Source of the DNA: a virus
Reading direction: 5' to 3' (one strand)
DNA: 45,540 nt
IMG/VR virus record: IMGVR_UViG_3300048919_000583
Coordinates: 1 to 45,540 of that record
Under the pieces are notes generated by a model. That model did no database searches and was not told the origin of the DNA. It saw nothing but the letters and a program-made list of their open reading frames with translations. Position numbers and translations under genes: made by a program. Of this stretch, positions 24,850 through 33,083 are shown one piece after another; within the stretch, counting starts at the first letter, position 1, and every line of letters starts with the position of its first letter.

Positions 24850-25363
24850 CTCTGCCTCGGTCGAGGGCTACCTGCACTTCGAAGGCTTCGACAACTTCCT
24901 GCGTGATGCCTTCGACAAGAAGGCGATCCGCGCCGGGATGCGCAAGGCTGGCCGCTTGGTCACCCAACGAGCGCAGATGAACCTCGCCCTAGGAAAGGGC
25001 CAGGAAGGCTACCCGGTCAATCGTACCGGGGCGACCTTGGAGTCGATTGCTTTCAAGGTGTCTCGCTCGGGCTTTCTTGTGAAGATCGCACCCCGGAAAA
25101 CTGCGGCCATGGCTGAGTTTTACCCAGCCTACCTGCACTACGGGGTGAAGCGCGGCAGGCGCCTGGGCAAGCTGGCACCAGGGAAGGGCAAAGGAAAGTC
25201 CAACCGGCGAGCCGCTGGCACACGTGCGGCCGCTATAGCTGAACGTGCGGCGGGGGAGTGGCGTATCAAGCCGCGTGACAACTACATGGCTGATGCGCTG
25301 CAGGACTCGAGTTCTGATGTGAGGGGGATTCTCAGTGCGGCGTTCGCTAGCGCCTTGCGCTGA
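24842..25363 (+). CDS. HK97 gp10-type neck / tail-joining protein
   Basis: A 173-aa basic protein of the HK97 gp10 family: FDNFLRDAFDKKAIRAGMRKAGRLVTQRAQMNL at the N-terminus, then RTGATLESIAFKVSR and PAYLHYGVKRG. It contains an unusually Lys/Arg/Gly-rich insert (RRLGKLAPGKGKGKSNRRAAG, about residues 107-127). It functions at the head-tail interface. The C-terminal PRDNYMADALQ motif is typical. Confidence 0.85.
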   Translation: MSNSASVEGYLHFEGFDNFLRDAFDKKAIRAGMRKAGRLVTQRAQMNLALGKGQEGYPVNRTGATLESIAFKVSRSGFLVKIAPRKTAAMAEFYPAYLHYGVKRGRRLGKLAPGKGKGKSNRRAAGTRAAAIAERAAGEWRIKPRDNYMADALQDSSSDVRGILSAAFASALR

Positions 25364-25429
25364 AAGCGGGTGATGCCTGCTCCGAAGATGCGCTACGATC
25401 CGCGGTCCATTGGAAGGAGGTCAAAAGGA

Positions 25430-25987
25430 ATGATCGGTCGTTTAGTAGTGTGCGCTCTTCTGGCTATGCAAGTGTTGCCTGCATTCGCGGCCAAGGATGA
25501 GGTTGAGTATCTGATCCCGGAGGACTGGGATTCAAAAAAGGATGAGGCTAAGCCTGTCGGCGGCTTGCCACTGACTTCGAAGGAACTTGAGTCTGGCATG
25601 AGGAAGAGATTCAAGGAGGTTCCGCAATGTTCAGGCGTTGCGTTTGGTAAGGCCCAAGCTATGAAGAATGGTGAGGTGATTTACCAAACCTTGAGCTTGA
25701 AGGGGGCCCAGCTGGAGATGTTTGTTGAAATCAACAGTGCTGGAAAGGTAGGTAATGCCAAGTTCCTGGGTAGCAAGGGAGCAAAGGACGATCCCGAACT
25801 TCGTCTTATGATGTGCTCGACCTACGCGGTCATGCGGACTTTGCAGCCTGACCTTGAGTCGTCAGAAGCTGCGCTGAAAAGCTCTTCTCGTGCGTGGACC
25901 TTGTCGAAGCAAAAGCCATTTGAGATGGCCTTCTATTTCAACAAGATCAAAACCCAGTACGTGCCCTTTGAGATGAACGTCTACTGA
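25430..25987 (+). CDS. secreted periplasmic moron protein
   Basis: A 185-aa protein with a clear signal peptide (MIGRLVVCALLAMQVLPAFA, cleavage after AFA) and a soluble mature part with two or more Cys (QCSGVAF, MMCSTYAV). It is therefore a periplasmic or envelope protein, not a virion part. It interrupts the conserved head-to-tail gene order between gp10 and the tail terminator, has lower GC, and is grouped with the membrane gene at 26063 before a private terminator. This is the pattern of a moron expressed from the lysogen. I do not recognise the family; superinfection exclusion is a guess. Confidence 0.7.
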   Translation: MIGRLVVCALLAMQVLPAFAAKDEVEYLIPEDWDSKKDEAKPVGGLPLTSKELESGMRKRFKEVPQCSGVAFGKAQAMKNGEVIYQTLSLKGAQLEMFVEINSAGKVGNAKFLGSKGAKDDPELRLMMCSTYAVMRTLQPDLESSEAALKSSSRAWTLSKQKPFEMAFYFNKIKTQYVPFEMNVY

Positions 25988-26062
25988 AGTTTGCTGCTCG
26001 GTTGAAAAGGAAATCCAGCGGACTCTGGGTTTCTTTGGCTTCTAGATTCTGGAGAGATATCG

Positions 26063-26602
26063 GTGTTACAGACGTTGTGGGTCTTGCTCAATTGGGAAGC
26101 GTGGGGGGAGTCACTTGTAATAGCTTCTATCCCATTTATTCTATTTGTCTGGGTTGGGGCTCTGGTCACAATGCTGGTCATTCGTTTCCGTGGCCGCATT
26201 CCTATCTTTTGGGCAAATCTGTTGGCGGGCGGAGTTGCGGGTGTGGCAGCTACGCTGGTTTGTATGATGGCGGCACCTTATGCGCTTGATTATAAGGCTT
26301 ACCGCGAAGGCGTTCGGCAGTTGGAGGCTCAGGAGCGCTTACAGCGACAACGGGAGTCGCCAGATGGTAATGCGCAGCCTGTTGAGTTGGCAGGAGGGAT
26401 GGCAGGACTGGAGTCAATGAAGATTTTTATGGCACTGGTTTCATACCGAGCTAATTCCAAACAGCCCCAAGAGAGTGACCAGCAACCTGAAGATAAGGAA
26501 TTCTTACAGACTCAAAAAACATCGCAGACTGTTGACGTTCAATCTGTAAGCAATCCTGAGAATGCTTTAGGAGAGGTTTCAGATTCTTCAGGACGGCGAT
26601 AA
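26063..26602 (+). CDS. moron membrane protein with two N-terminal membrane segments
   Basis: A 179-aa inner-membrane protein. Hydrophobic segments lie at about residues 17-40 (SLVIASIPFILFVWVGALVTMLVI) and 49-72 (ANLLAGGVAGVAATLVCMMAA). A cytoplasmic charged, Gln-rich and probably disordered tail follows (about 80-179). GTG start with GGAGAG six bases upstream. It follows the secreted protein gene and precedes a strong terminator, so the two probably form one moron unit. Function unknown. Confidence 0.65.
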   Translation: MLQTLWVLLNWEAWGESLVIASIPFILFVWVGALVTMLVIRFRGRIPIFWANLLAGGVAGVAATLVCMMAAPYALDYKAYREGVRQLEAQERLQRQRESPDGNAQPVELAGGMAGLESMKIFMALVSYRANSKQPQESDQQPEDKEFLQTQKTSQTVDVQSVSNPENALGEVSDSSGRR

Positions 26603-26617
26603 CAGTTTTTTAAAAGA

Positions 26618-26641
26618 GCCTCGCACAAGCGGGGCTTTTTT
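26618..26641 (+). terminator. intrinsic terminator closing the moron unit
   Basis: GCCTCGC-ACAA-GCGGGGC (one G-T pair) followed by six T. It lies 15 bases after the membrane moron gene and just before the tail operon, isolating the two-gene insertion. Confidence 0.8.
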
Positions 26642-26661
26642 ATGCGCGGAGTTTACCCCTA

Positions 26662-27252
26662 ATGAAATTAAACCCTGTTGTTGCCCAGTTGCGGGCGACC
26701 TGTCCGACCTTTGCCCAAAGGGTCACGGGCGGTATTGATTGGGATGCCGTGGCAGAAAGCGCGAAGTTGGATTTGCCTGCCGCCTACGTGATCGCATCCG
26801 CCGATGCGGCAGACGATAACCAGGCACAGAACACAGTGCTTCAGCGAATCACGGACCAGTTCGCTGTTGTTGTCGTTCTTGAGGCCACGGACGAACGAGG
26901 GCAGGAAGCCAACGACCTGTTGCACGACATCAGGGCCGAATTGTGGCGCTCGCTGATTGGCTGGAAACCGGCGCCCGAGTACACGCCCCTGGAGTACGGC
27001 AAGGGCGCCTTGCTCCACATCAGCCGCGCTCGGGTCGTGTATCAGATGACCTTCGTCGCGGCCTTCCAGCTTGGACGCAACCTTCCCCAGGAACCTGCCG
27101 AAACCTGGGCCGAGCTGGCGGCGGACGGCCTGGTGCCGTTTGAGGGGGCGACTTTCAACATGGACTGCATCGATCCGGCGGATCCCAACCTGCGCCAGCC
27201 CGGCCCGGATGGGCGCATTGAAGTCAAATTTTCAGGAGACGCAACACCATGA
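26662..27252 (+). CDS. tail terminator-like protein (gp37-type)
   Basis: A 196-aa protein of the phage tail-terminator fold: VVAQLRATCPTFAQRVTGGIDW, LPAAYVIASAD, ITDQFAVVVVLEATDERG and a helix ANDLLHDIRAELWRSLIGWKP. It caps the growing tail tube and joins it to the neck. It sits at the start of the tail operon after the moron interruption and overlaps the DUF2635 gene by four bases. Confidence 0.75.
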   Translation: MKLNPVVAQLRATCPTFAQRVTGGIDWDAVAESAKLDLPAAYVIASADAADDNQAQNTVLQRITDQFAVVVVLEATDERGQEANDLLHDIRAELWRSLIGWKPAPEYTPLEYGKGALLHISRARVVYQMTFVAAFQLGRNLPQEPAETWAELAADGLVPFEGATFNMDCIDPADPNLRQPGPDGRIEVKFSGDATP

Positions 27253-27449
27253 CCCAGCGCATCACAGTGGTACCGGCCCCGGGCCGTGCAGTGCCTGACC
27301 CAGAAGCCGGCGATCTGTTGCCGGCTGAGGGGCGGGAAGTTCCGGATAACGCTTGGTGGCGCCGTCGCCTGTTGGATGACGACGTGACGCTCAAGCCAAC
27401 CAAACCCGCCAAGGCTGTCGCCGCGGCGACTCAAGAGGGGCCGAAGTAA
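27249..27449 (+). CDS. DUF2635 family protein (Mu gp38-like)
   Basis: A 66-aa protein matching the DUF2635 pattern: ITVVPAPGRAVPDPEAGDLLPAEGREVPDNAWWRRRLLDDDV. Such proteins precede the tail sheath gene in Mu-like myophages (Mu gp38 position); the exact role is not known. It overlaps its neighbours on both sides. Confidence 0.85.
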   Translation: MTQRITVVPAPGRAVPDPEAGDLLPAEGREVPDNAWWRRRLLDDDVTLKPTKPAKAVAAATQEGPK

Positions 27450-28945
27450 TGGCTATCGGATTCAGCAACATCCCCGCGGATATCCGCGTTCCGCTGTTCT
27501 ATGCGGAAATGGACAACTCCACAGCAAACACTGCCGCCTCGGCCATGCGCCGCTTGATCGTCGCCCAGGTGAACGACAACGCCCCCAGCGAAGGTGCCGG
27601 CAAGCTGGTGCTGGTGCCCAGCGTGGCATTGGCGAAAAGCATCGGCGGCCAAGGGTCGATGCTCGCCGCGATGTACGACACCTGGCGCAAGGCAGATCCC
27701 ATTGGCGAGATCTGGTGTTTGCCGCTGCTGAGCACTGAGGGGGTCAAGGCAGCGGCCAAGGTCACTCTGTCCGGCACTGCCACCGAGGCCGGTCTGTTGA
27801 GCCTGTATGTAGGCGGTGTTCGTGTTCAGTCCACCGTCACAGCGGCAGCAACTGCCGCGGTGGCTGCCTCGGCACTCGCGGTAAAAATCAACGCAGCCGC
27901 CGATCTACCAGTGACTGCCAGCGCTGCTGGCGGCGTTGTGACGCTCACTTGTAAATGGTCGGGTGAGAGCGGCAACGACATCAGCATCGTCCTGAACCGC
28001 CTGGGCAAGACCAATGGCGAATTTACCCCGGCGGGGTTGACCGTTGAGCTGACCCAGATGCTGGGTGGCGCGGGCGTTCCGGATCAGGTAGACGCCATTG
28101 CCGCGTTGGGTGATGAGCCCTTCGAATTTATCTGCGTGCCTTGGTCCGATACCACCACGCTGAATCAGTGGCAGGCGGTCATGGATGACAACGTGGGGCG
28201 CTGGAGCTGGGCCAAGCAGTTGTTCGGTCATGTGTACAGCGCGAAGCGGGGCACCGTCGGTACCCTGGTGGCCGCCGGTCAGGCGCGCAACGATCAGCAC
28301 ATCACCATCCAGGCCCTGGAAAACGGTGTGCCGCAGCCGGTGTGGGTCCAGGCCGCGGCCCTGGCGGCACGGACGTCAGTCTTCATTTCCGCCGATGCCA
28401 GCCGCCCCACGCAAAGCGGGTCGCTGCCGGGTTTGGATCCGGCCCCGGCCAGTGAGCGTTTCACCCTCACTGAGCGTCAGTCGCTGCTGAGCTACGGGAT
28501 CGCTACGGCGTACTACGAGGGGGGCTATGTCCGCATTCAGCGCTCGATCACCACCTACCAGAAGAACGCCTACGGCCAGGCGGATAACTCCTACCTGGAC
28601 AGCGAAACCATGCACCAGTCGGCGTTCATCATCCGCCGGATGCAAAGCGTGATCACCAGTAAGTATGGGCGCCACAAGCTGGCGAACGACAGTACCCGGT
28701 TTGGCGCCGGCCAGCCGATTGTCACGCCGAGCACTATTCGCGGTGAGCTGATTGCCCAGTACGCCAAGCTGGAGCTGGAAGGGCACGTGGAAAACGCCGA
28801 GCTCTTTGCCGAGCACCTGGTGGTTGAGCGTGATTCGCGTGACCCAAGCCGGGTAAACGTCCTGTTCCCGCCGGACTACATCAACGGCCTGCGCATCTTC
28901 GCGTTGCTCAATCAGTTCCGCCTGCAGTACGACGCGGCGGCATAA
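27449..28945 (+). CDS. contractile tail sheath protein (Mu gpL-like)
   Basis: A 498-aa tail sheath protein, beginning IGFSNIPADIRVPLFYAEMDNSTAN as in Mu gpL relatives. Middle domain motifs (DEPFEFICVPWSDTTTLNQWQAVMDD) and the C-terminal ARFNQFRLQYD-like end are visible. Its presence proves a contractile (myovirus) tail. It starts one base before the end of the DUF2635 gene. Confidence 0.94.
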   Translation: MAIGFSNIPADIRVPLFYAEMDNSTANTAASAMRRLIVAQVNDNAPSEGAGKLVLVPSVALAKSIGGQGSMLAAMYDTWRKADPIGEIWCLPLLSTEGVKAAAKVTLSGTATEAGLLSLYVGGVRVQSTVTAAATAAVAASALAVKINAAADLPVTASAAGGVVTLTCKWSGESGNDISIVLNRLGKTNGEFTPAGLTVELTQMLGGAGVPDQVDAIAALGDEPFEFICVPWSDTTTLNQWQAVMDDNVGRWSWAKQLFGHVYSAKRGTVGTLVAAGQARNDQHITIQALENGVPQPVWVQAAALAARTSVFISADASRPTQSGSLPGLDPAPASERFTLTERQSLLSYGIATAYYEGGYVRIQRSITTYQKNAYGQADNSYLDSETMHQSAFIIRRMQSVITSKYGRHKLANDSTRFGAGQPIVTPSTIRGELIAQYAKLELEGHVENAELFAEHLVVERDSRDPSRVNVLFPPDYINGLRIFALLNQFRLQYDAAA

Positions 28946-28963
28946 CGCAGCCATTGCACCTAC

Positions 28964-28986
28964 AGCCCGCCATGAGCGGGCTTTTT
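28964..28986 (+). terminator. terminator-like hairpin between sheath and tube genes
   Basis: AGCCCGC-CATGA-GCGGGCT followed by five T, between tail sheath and tube genes. Within a late operon this probably tunes relative expression. Confidence 0.6.
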
Positions 28987-29002
28987 CATTCGGGAGAAGA
29001 CC

Positions 29003-29350
29003 ATGGGTCAATTAGTGGCGGGTACCGCCTACGTCAAAGTCGACGGTGCGCAGCTCACCATCACTGGCGGGGCAGAGGCTCCGTTGATGACGGTGAAGCG
29101 AGAGACGGTCGCGACGGGGTTCTACAAGGAAGAAGACCTGCCGCCGTATCTGAAGATGACGGCCATCCTGTCCCCGGATCTGGACTTCAAGAAGATCGTC
29201 AACGGGCGTGACATGACGGTCACCTGCGAGTTTAAGAACGGCAAGGTGTTCGTGCTGGCAGGGGCCTATCTGGTCGGGGAGCCCTCTTACAAGGGCGATG
29301 ACGGTACCGCCGAATTTGAATTCAACGGCATCAAGGGGACCTGGCAATGA
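29003..29350 (+). CDS. tail tube protein (Mu gpM-like)
   Basis: A 115-aa beta-rich tail tube protein with the Mu gpM pattern: VAGTAYVKVDGAQLTITGGAEAP near the start and a central KETVATGFYKEEDLPPYLKMTAIL-like block. The C-terminal FNGIKGTWQ is also typical. It polymerises into the inner tube inside the sheath. It overlaps the chaperone gene by four bases. Confidence 0.9.
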   Translation: MGQLVAGTAYVKVDGAQLTITGGAEAPLMTVKRETVATGFYKEEDLPPYLKMTAILSPDLDFKKIVNGRDMTVTCEFKNGKVFVLAGAYLVGEPSYKGDDGTAEFEFNGIKGTWQ

Positions 29351-29643
29351 GTCAACCAATCAAGCTGCAGGCGCCGATTGAGGCGCACGGTGAAACGCTG
29401 GCCGAGCTGACCCTGCGCCGCCCGACGGTGCAGGAGGTGCGGGCCATCAAGGCGCTGCCCTACAAGATCGACAAAAGCGAAGAGGTCGGCCTCGACATGG
29501 ATATCGCCGCCAAATACATCGCGGTGTGCGCAGGTATTCCACCTTCGTCGGTCAACCAGTTGGATCTGGTTGATCTGAACGCTTTGAGCTGGGCGGTGGC
29601 CAGTTTTTTCATGACTGCGGCGTCCACGCCATCGACGACCTGA
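29347..29643 (+). CDS. tail assembly chaperone, short form (Mu gp41-like)
   Basis: A 98-aa tail assembly chaperone of the Mu gp41/gpE type: IKLQAPIEAHGETLAELTLRRPTVQEVRAIKALP near the N-terminus. It binds the tape measure protein during tail assembly. The zero-frame product ends shortly after the slippery site at 29604-29610; a -1 frameshift makes the longer form. Confidence 0.88.
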   Translation: MSQPIKLQAPIEAHGETLAELTLRRPTVQEVRAIKALPYKIDKSEEVGLDMDIAAKYIAVCAGIPPSSVNQLDLVDLNALSWAVASFFMTAASTPSTT

Positions 29644-29774
29644 TCGCGCTGGCCTACGACCTGGCCTGGTTCTGGAAGATCGACCCCGAACAGATGATGG
29701 CCAGGCCCCTGGATCTCATTCTTGAATCGCTGAGCCACGCCCAGCGGATAAACCAAACCCAGCAGGTGCAGTGA
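29347..29774 (+). CDS. tail assembly chaperone, -1 frameshift fusion (gp41-gp42 type)
   Basis: Zero-frame codons AGT TTT TTC present the heptamer T TTT TTC (29604-29610). A -1 slip there continues into an open frame for 54 more codons, reading HDCGVHAIDDLIALAYDLAWFWKIDPEQM to a TGA at 29772-29774. The fusion would be 142 aa. The frameshifted extension lacks its own start, and its Trp-rich WFWKIDPEQM matches the T-domain of myophage chaperones. Such frameshifts in this gene are conserved across tailed phages. The TGA overlaps the tape-measure ATG. Confidence 0.85.
29604..29610 (+). promoter_or_regulatory. programmed -1 ribosomal frameshift site
   Basis: The heptamer T TTT TTC is in the correct phase for simultaneous slippage (X XXY YYZ). 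It lies 11 codons before the zero-frame stop and leads into the chaperone T-domain frame. Confidence 0.85.
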
Positions 29775-31825
29775 TGGCGGACAAGTTCCAGCTCAAGGCG
29801 TTGATCACGGGCGTTGACAAGCTGTCGCCAACGCTCACCGGGATCCGCAAGAATGTCGCGGGCTTTCGCAAACAGATGGAAAGCTCCGGCCTGGGCAAGA
29901 TTGACTTTCAGGACTTGTTGCAGGGTGGCGCTTTCGCTGCCCCTTTTATCGCAGGCGCCAGGGCTGCGATCAAGCTTGAGTCAGCTATGGCCGACGTCAA
30001 CAAGGTTGTTGACTTCGATACACCTGAGCAGTTCAAGCAGATGACTAAGGATGTGCTTGACCTGTCTGAACAGTTGCCAATGGCTGCTGATGGTATCGCT
30101 GCCATTGTTGCTGCAGGTGGTCAGTCGAAGATCCCGCGTGCGGAACTGATGGCGTTCGCGGCCGATGCCGTGAAGATGGGGATCGCGTTTGATCAAACCG
30201 CTGAGCAATCGGGCGAGATGATGGCTAAGTGGCGAGCCGCCTTCAAGATGAACCAGACCGAGGTTGTTGCTCTGGCGGATCAGGTTAACTACCTGGGCAA
30301 TACTGGTGCCAAGGCAAGTACGGTCGCCAATATTGTTACCTCTGTCGGTGCGTTGGGTGGTGTTGCCGGTTTAGCCGCTGGGCAAGTTGCGGCTATGGCG
30401 GCGACGCTCGACAAGGTAGGTGTATCTCAGGACGTTGCTGGTACAGGCTTGCAGAACTTCATGTTGACTTTGACGGCCGGAGCGGCTGCGACAAAGCAAC
30501 AGCAGCAAGCGTTTAAGGCGTTGCGGCTTGATACCAAGGCACTTGCCAAAGGTATGCAGAAAGATGCACAGGGCACTATCGAAGACGTTCTGGACCGCAT
30601 TGCCAAGGTCGATCCTTCAAAGCAGGCGGGCCTACTTACTCAACTGTTCGGTAAAGAGTCGATTCGGCCGATCTCTCAGTTGCTCACCAGTCTCGACATT
30701 CTCAAGGTCAACTTTGCTGCCGTCGGGGATTCGAAGATCTATGCGAAATCGATGGAGCAGGAGTTCAAGACAAGGGCGGCGACTACTGAAAACGCGCTCA
30801 TTCAGTTGCAGAACCGCGCTACCCGGTTGGGTATTGAGATCGGTGGCGCGTTGGTGCCGCCGCTCAACGATACTTTGAAAGTGATAGGCCCGCTGATTTC
30901 CCAGGTGTCCGCCCTGGCGGCGGAACATCCCGAGGTGATCAAGGGCGTTCTCGGGGCGGGTATTGCCTTTGGTGTCCTTCGCTTGGCGGTGTTGGCCAGT
31001 ACGGTCGCTATGAAGGTCTTTGGTGCCGTTACGTCCATGTCTCCCGTGGGACTGATCGTGAGGGGGATTGCGTTGGCAGCGGGGTTGTTGATCGCCAATT
31101 GGTCCACCGTCGGGCCGTATTTCCAGGCGCTGTGGGAAAAGATCAAAGGCCCGGCCATGGTGTTGTGGGGCTGGTTTAAACAAGCCTTCGCCTTCACTCC
31201 GCTTGGCTTGGTGATCGAAAACTGGGGGCCGCTGACCGAGTTCTTCAAGGCCATCTGGGGTGTGTTGGTTGCGATCTCGGGCCCGGCCTGGGATCTCATA
31301 AAGCACATGTTCGACTGGTCCCCGTTGGGGATCATCATCAAGAACTGGGAGCCGATCACCGCTTGGTTCAAGGGGTTGTGGGAAAAAATCAAACCCATCA
31401 TTGAGCCGATCCTGAACTTCATGGGCGCCGGGGAGGGTGGCGACGGAATCATCAAGACCGCGACCGATAAGGCCAACGCCTTCGCTGAGGAACAGCGCAA
31501 GCGCAATGCCGGGGAGGGCGGCGGTACCGGTGACTTCCTACGCTCGGACGCTGCGAAGGTCATGCAAGAGCGGCAATCGTTCTTGAACAAGACCCAGGGC
31601 GGGGCCAGTGCCGGCGATCTGTTGCGGGCGCCGGGCCAGGTTCCGCCGCCGGGTAGCCTGCTGCAGCAGACTGCCGCAGCCAACGCCCAAAGCCTGAAGG
31701 GCCAGATCGATATCAACCTCAACGGCGCGCCGCCCGGATCCACTGTCGAAGAGTCGAAGAGCAACCAGCGCGGCCTGAACATCAAGCCGAACGTTGGGCG
31801 GCGTACTGTCGGCGCAGAGAGGTAG
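29774..31825 (+). CDS. tail tape measure protein (TP901 type)
   Basis: A 683-aa tape measure protein that sets tail length. The N-terminal part is the TP901 core (KLESAMADVNKVVDFDTPEQFKQMTKDVLDLSEQLP; MLTLTAGAAATKQQQQAFKALRLD). The centre is hydrophobic (about 385-440). Residues about 440-555 contain three tandem units of about 40 residues built around PLGxxxxNWxPLxxxFKxxW. The ATG at 29774 overlaps the chaperone stop. Length relative to other Mu/SfV-like phages is ordinary. Confidence 0.92.
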   Translation: MADKFQLKALITGVDKLSPTLTGIRKNVAGFRKQMESSGLGKIDFQDLLQGGAFAAPFIAGARAAIKLESAMADVNKVVDFDTPEQFKQMTKDVLDLSEQLPMAADGIAAIVAAGGQSKIPRAELMAFAADAVKMGIAFDQTAEQSGEMMAKWRAAFKMNQTEVVALADQVNYLGNTGAKASTVANIVTSVGALGGVAGLAAGQVAAMAATLDKVGVSQDVAGTGLQNFMLTLTAGAAATKQQQQAFKALRLDTKALAKGMQKDAQGTIEDVLDRIAKVDPSKQAGLLTQLFGKESIRPISQLLTSLDILKVNFAAVGDSKIYAKSMEQEFKTRAATTENALIQLQNRATRLGIEIGGALVPPLNDTLKVIGPLISQVSALAAEHPEVIKGVLGAGIAFGVLRLAVLASTVAMKVFGAVTSMSPVGLIVRGIALAAGLLIANWSTVGPYFQALWEKIKGPAMVLWGWFKQAFAFTPLGLVIENWGPLTEFFKAIWGVLVAISGPAWDLIKHMFDWSPLGIIIKNWEPITAWFKGLWEKIKPIIEPILNFMGAGEGGDGIIKTATDKANAFAEEQRKRNAGEGGGTGDFLRSDAAKVMQERQSFLNKTQGGASAGDLLRAPGQVPPPGSLLQQTAAANAQSLKGQIDINLNGAPPGSTVEESKSNQRGLNIKPNVGRRTVGAER

Positions 31826-31829
31826 CAGA

Positions 31830-33080
31830 ATGGAAAGGACATGGCGCGACGAACTGCTGCCGGCGTCATTCAGGGGCATCAGCTTTCTGGTTGACCGGGC
31901 CGCGGTGCCGGTGGGCATGAAAGGCCAGCTGCATGAATTCCCCCAGCGGGATGATCCGTACTTTGAGCAGTTGGGCCGGCAGTCGCAGGTTCACGCCCTG
32001 ACGGTGTGGATCATCGGTGACGACTGTTTCGAGCGGCGTGACAAGTTTCTTGAGGCAGTCCAGACCCGGGGCGCTGGCGAGCTGGTGCACCCCTGGCTCG
32101 GGCGAATGCAGGTCAAGGCCGGCGAATGTGAGATGAACCACAGCCGGCGCGAGGGCGGCCTGGTCGCCTTCGACGTGGTGTTTTATCCGGATAAGCCGCT
32201 GCAATTCCCGGTGGCCCGGGTCAACACCCAGCAGCAGGTGGTCAAGTCGTCGGAAGGTCTGCTGGATTCCGCGCTGGCCCGGTACAAAGCGGCGATGGCG
32301 AAGGTTGACCAGGCCCGCCTGGGCATCATCGGTTTGCGCAATAGCTTGTCGAGCGTCTACAGCGTGATTCAGCAGCAGTTCGCGCCGCTGGTGGGTCTGT
32401 TCACGAACCTCAGTGGCTTTGTGCAGTCGCTGATCAACTCGCCCGGTGCGCTGGGGGCGCTGTTCTCCAGCTACTTCAGCGACTTCACCGGCCTGGACTT
32501 CTCAAGCCCTGGATCCAGTTATCGCGGTTCCATTGCTTCCGCGACGCAGCACAGCGAGGCGGTGACGGGTATCAACACGGTGAGCCAGGCCGCAGGGGCT
32601 GACACGAACGCTGCCGCACAGGCTACGGCTGACCTGGTGCAGGATGCGCTGCTGGTACAGGTGGCGCTGATCGTCAGCGAGATGCCGGTGGCGAGTCAGC
32701 CGGTATCGAACGACTCGACCCCATCGGTTGATCAGCAGGCTGTGCAGCCGGTTGAACGGCCTGAGGTGCCCGTGGCGGATGATGTCATTGAGCTGCGGGA
32801 CAGCCTGAGCGAGGCGATCTATGAGGCCTCGCTCAAGGCGGACCCGCAGCACTATCAGGCCCTGACCAACCTTCGCCAGACGTTGGTGAAGCACCTGACA
32901 GCCGTAGCCCAGTCTGGCGTGCGGCTGGTGGAGATCACCCCCGCCGAAGCGCTGCCGGCCCTGGTGCTGGCTTATCGGCGCTTCGGCGACGCCACGCGGG
33001 CGGGGGAGGTGGTGCAGCGCAACCGCATTCAACACCCCGGCTTTGTACCGCCGGTCCCGCTCAAGATCGCTCGGGAGTAA
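31830..33080 (+). CDS. Mu gpN-like DNA circulation / tail protein
   Basis: A 416-aa protein of the Mu gpN family. The N-terminus reads TWRDELLPASFRGISFLVDRAAVPVGMKGQLHEFPQRDDPYFEQLGRQ, and the middle SRREGGLVAFDVVFYPDKP. The family carries an old DNA circularisation name but is a tail/baseplate component. The ATG at 31830 follows GAGAGG by eight bases. It lies between the tape measure and the hub gene, the standard order. Confidence 0.9.
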   Translation: MERTWRDELLPASFRGISFLVDRAAVPVGMKGQLHEFPQRDDPYFEQLGRQSQVHALTVWIIGDDCFERRDKFLEAVQTRGAGELVHPWLGRMQVKAGECEMNHSRREGGLVAFDVVFYPDKPLQFPVARVNTQQQVVKSSEGLLDSALARYKAAMAKVDQARLGIIGLRNSLSSVYSVIQQQFAPLVGLFTNLSGFVQSLINSPGALGALFSSYFSDFTGLDFSSPGSSYRGSIASATQHSEAVTGINTVSQAAGADTNAAAQATADLVQDALLVQVALIVSEMPVASQPVSNDSTPSVDQQAVQPVERPEVPVADDVIELRDSLSEAIYEASLKADPQHYQALTNLRQTLVKHLTAVAQSGVRLVEITPAEALPALVLAYRRFGDATRAGEVVQRNRIQHPGFVPPVPLKIARE

Positions 33081-33083
33081 CCC

